From CAZTDU01 sp050248795 (GTDB taxonomy: Bacteria > Pseudomonadota > Gammaproteobacteria > Burkholderiales > SG8-39), in the NCBI GenBank assembly GCA_050248795.1, contig JBFWRS010000033.1, forward strand, positions 1 to 39,486: a stretch of DNA of 39,486 bases, written 5' to 3'. Position numbers and translations under genes: made by a program. Shown here one piece after another: positions 37,601 to 39,486 of this stretch. The notes beneath the pieces are model-generated. The model made no database searches. It saw only the letters and a program-made list of their open reading frames with translations, and was not told the origin of the DNA. Every line of letters starts with the position of its first letter. The stretch's first letter is position 1.

Positions 37601-38731
37601 ATGGCCAAGAGATACCCCGCGGTATTCGCCCGCGGCGGCACCAGCAAGGCGCTGCTGTTCCACCTGCGCGACCTGCCGCCGGAGCGTTCGCAGTGGGACC
37701 CGATCTTCCTCGCCGCAATGGGCAGCCCTGACCTGCATGGCCGCCAGCTCGACGGCATGGGCGGCGGCGTGTCCTCGCTGTCGAAAGTGTGCGTGGTCGG
37801 GCCGCCGACGCGGGAGGACGCCGACGTCGACTACACCTTCGCCCAGGTGCAGGTGAAGGAAGCGCGTGTCGACTACGGCGGCAACTGCGGCAACATGCTT
37901 TCCGCGATCGGGCCTTTCGCAGTGGACGAAGGCCTGGTGCGCGCCGACGATGGCGAGGCGACGGTGCGCATCCACAACACCAACACGCGCAAGATCATCG
38001 TGTCGCGCTTCGCGGTGGCGGATGGCAGGAGCGTGGAGCGCGGAAACCTGGCAATACCCGGCGTTTCCGTCACCGGTGCGCCGGTGCGGCTGGATTTCCT
38101 CGAGCCCGGCGGCGCCTCCACCGGAAAGCTGCTGCCCAGCGGCAACGTCATCGACCTGCTTGCCGATGCGGGCGGCACGGTCGAAGCATCGCTCGTGGAT
38201 GCGGCGAACGCCTGTGTGTTCGTTGCCGCCGCCAGCCTCGGGCTTGCCGGCACCGAGTTGCCCGAGGAACTCGAACGGCGTACGGACGTGCTCGCGCGGC
38301 TCGCGGACTTGCGCGCGGCGGGTTCGGTCGCCATGGGCATCGCACGATCCACCGCCGACGCGCGCGCGAACCGCATGATCCCGCTGATTGCCTGCGTGTC
38401 CGCGCCGCAGGATTCGCGCACGCTTGCCGGCGAGACCATCCCCGCCTCCGCCGCCGACCTGGTGGTGCGCATGATCTCCAACGGCCAGCCGCACCGGGCG
38501 CTGCCGGTCACCGGTTCGCTGTGCACCGCGGTCGCCAGCGCCATTACCGGCAGCGTGCCGAACCGCCTGGTAGGCGCAGAGCGCCGCGGGCCGCTGCGCC
38601 TTGCGATGCCCTCCGGCGTCATCACGCTCGAAGCCGCGGTCGCGCAGGAAGGCGGCGCATGGCATGCGCGGCAAGGCACCTTCTACCGCACCACACGGCG
38701 GCTGTTCGAGGGCTTCGTCTACGCGCCCTGA
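37601..38731 (+). CDS. PrpF family isomerase (4-oxalomesaconate tautomerase-like)
   Basis: 376 residues with the two-fold PrpF/diaminopimelate-epimerase-like layout. FARGGTSKALLFH holds the conserved lysine that acts as base, GGGVSSLSKVCVVG and DYGGNCGNMLSAIGPFAVDEG hold the cysteine and aspartate sites, and SGNVIDLL follows. The family isomerises aconitates (2-methylcitrate cycle) or oxalomesaconate (gallate pathway). A PrpD-family gene lies elsewhere in the window. Its end overlaps the CoA-transferase gene tail to tail by 13 bp. Which acid is used is unknown. Confidence 0.93.
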   Translation: MAKRYPAVFARGGTSKALLFHLRDLPPERSQWDPIFLAAMGSPDLHGRQLDGMGGGVSSLSKVCVVGPPTREDADVDYTFAQVQVKEARVDYGGNCGNMLSAIGPFAVDEGLVRADDGEATVRIHNTNTRKIIVSRFAVADGRSVERGNLAIPGVSVTGAPVRLDFLEPGGASTGKLLPSGNVIDLLADAGGTVEASLVDAANACVFVAAASLGLAGTELPEELERRTDVLARLADLRAAGSVAMGIARSTADARANRMIPLIACVSAPQDSRTLAGETIPASAADLVVRMISNGQPHRALPVTGSLCTAVASAITGSVPNRLVGAERRGPLRLAMPSGVITLEAAVAQEGGAWHARQGTFYRTTRRLFEGFVYAP

Positions 38732-39486
38732 GCAGGACTTGCGGCGGAGGCACCAGCCTTGCCGCGCAGCACGCCTTCGGCAAGGAGGCGCTCGACGTCC
38801 GCATCGCCGCGGCCGGGCAGCGCGGCGACGATGGCGCGGTTGTGCCCGCCGAGCGGATCCACCCACGGCGCGGCGCCGCCAGGCGAGCCGTGCATCCTGA
38901 AAGCCGGGTTGGGGGCGAGGAATTCGCCCCCGCCGTCGCGCACCCGCGCGAAGCTGCCGCGCTCCTCGGCATAGGCGGTGGCCATCGCCTCGCGCACCGA
39001 GTGATAGCGCGAGCACGGCACGCCGCCCGCGCGCATGATCTGCTCGCATTCTTCGGCGCTGCGGTCGGCCGCCCACTCGTCCAGCAGGTCCATCAGCGCG
39101 TCCCAGTTGCGGCTGCGCGCGGCGACGCCGGCAAAGCGCGCGTCGCCGATCCATTCCGGGTGGCCCGCGGCCTTCGCCATGGCCTCGAAGTTCGCCTGGC
39201 TGATCGGCGCGATGATGACGAAGCCGTCCTTCGCGGCAGTGGCGCGGTACAGCGGCCGCCGCCCGGCCTGCGGGAACTGCGCCTCCTGGCATTCGTACAC
39301 CAGCAGGCCCAGCATCGAGTCCATCAGCGTGACGTCGACGTACTCGCCCTGCCCGGTCTTCTCGCGCCGGTACAGCGCGGCGCCGATGCCGCCGAAGGCG
39401 TTGACGCCGGAGAGTATGTCGGCGATGAAGATGCCGCTCTGCAGCGGGCGCGACAGGCCGTCCTGGTAGTGCAGCATCGCCATGTC
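38719..39486 (-). CDS. CaiB/BaiF-type CoA-transferase, truncated at window edge
   Basis: The frame is open to the last base, so the N-terminal third is outside the window; about 256 residues remain of the usual 390 or so. GIFIADILSGVNAFGGIGAALYRREKTGQG is the typical mid-domain helix of class III CoA-transferases, and the rest (VDVTLMDSMLGLL, RPLYRATAAKDGFVIIA, MRAGGVPCSRYHSVREA) is also standard. The catalytic aspartate is in the missing part. Such enzymes move CoA between carboxylic acids, e.g. formyl-CoA or carnitine-CoA. It may act with the PrpF and dioxygenase genes. Confidence 0.93.
   Translation of the reverse strand, partial: DMAMLHYQDGLSRPLQSGIFIADILSGVNAFGGIGAALYRREKTGQGEYVDVTLMDSMLGLLVYECQEAQFPQAGRRPLYRATAAKDGFVIIAPISQANFEAMAKAAGHPEWIGDARFAGVAARSRNWDALMDLLDEWAADRSAEECEQIMRAGGVPCSRYHSVREAMATAYAEERGSFARVRDGGGEFLAPNPAFRMHGSPGGAAPWVDPLGGHNRAIVAALPGRGDADVERLLAEGVLRGKAGASAASPAQGA

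Noticed and set aside
37580..39292. 570-residue minus-strand frame across the PrpF gene
   Set aside because: It covers parts of PrpF and CoA-transferase in the wrong frame and has no recognisable domain.

Overview
The window is GC-rich, tightly packed proteobacterial chromosome. Bug-type (TctC-like) binding protein, several TauD/TfdA dioxygenases, LysR and IclR regulators and many small catabolic operons suggest a betaproteobacterium of the Burkholderiales type; this is inference from gene content, as no rRNA or other marker is present. There are about 48 genes, no rRNA, no tRNA and no CRISPR array.

Left part (1-26.8 kb): catabolic housekeeping. A truncated LysR gene faces a leftward operon of MmgE/PrpD protein, TauD dioxygenase, alpha/beta hydrolase and second TauD dioxygenase. 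Next come an old-yellow-enzyme oxidoreductase and an NAD-dependent epimerase, then a GrdB-like selenoprotein with an in-frame UGA (7250-7252) followed at once by a SECIS-like hairpin. Divergent from it runs phytanoyl-CoA dioxygenase-like protein, Tat-exported aldo/keto reductase, DUF6064 membrane protein and the potassium transporter Kup. A coupled leftward operon (cupin, formamidase-like hydrolase, Bug protein, SDR) is divergent from an IclR regulator across a perfect palindrome. RidA, FAH-family hydrolase, enoyl-CoA hydratase and an AtuA-family protein follow, then a leftward run of SDR, PQQ-repeat-like protein, BKACE enzyme, secreted beta-propeller protein and histidine phosphatase, and a diguanylate cyclase.

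Middle (26.8-35.35 kb): a chromosomal integron. An IntI integrase (34291-35349, +) with the integron-specific domain has a LexA box before its start, an attI region, a candidate Pc promoter, and a leftward array of 12 cassettes, each ending in an attC-like site of 57-91 bp. The cassettes carry two HicAB pairs, one ParE/antitoxin pair, one BrnTA pair, a HAD phosphatase, a TDT-family transporter, small membrane proteins and unknown proteins. The attI-proximal cassette is an exact 402-bp copy of the seventh. Distal cassettes show decay: a ParE nonsense codon, a one-base insertion at a HicA start and a damaged attC core. A GNAT gene at the far end looks like a terminal cassette that has lost its attC.

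Right part (35.4-39.5 kb): GNAT acetyltransferase, DUF169 protein, a third TauD dioxygenase, a PrpF-family isomerase and a truncated CaiB-type CoA-transferase. PrpD-like, PrpF-like and CoA-transferase genes beside dioxygenases suggest oxidative breakdown of organic acids or xenobiotics, but no substrate can be named from sequence.
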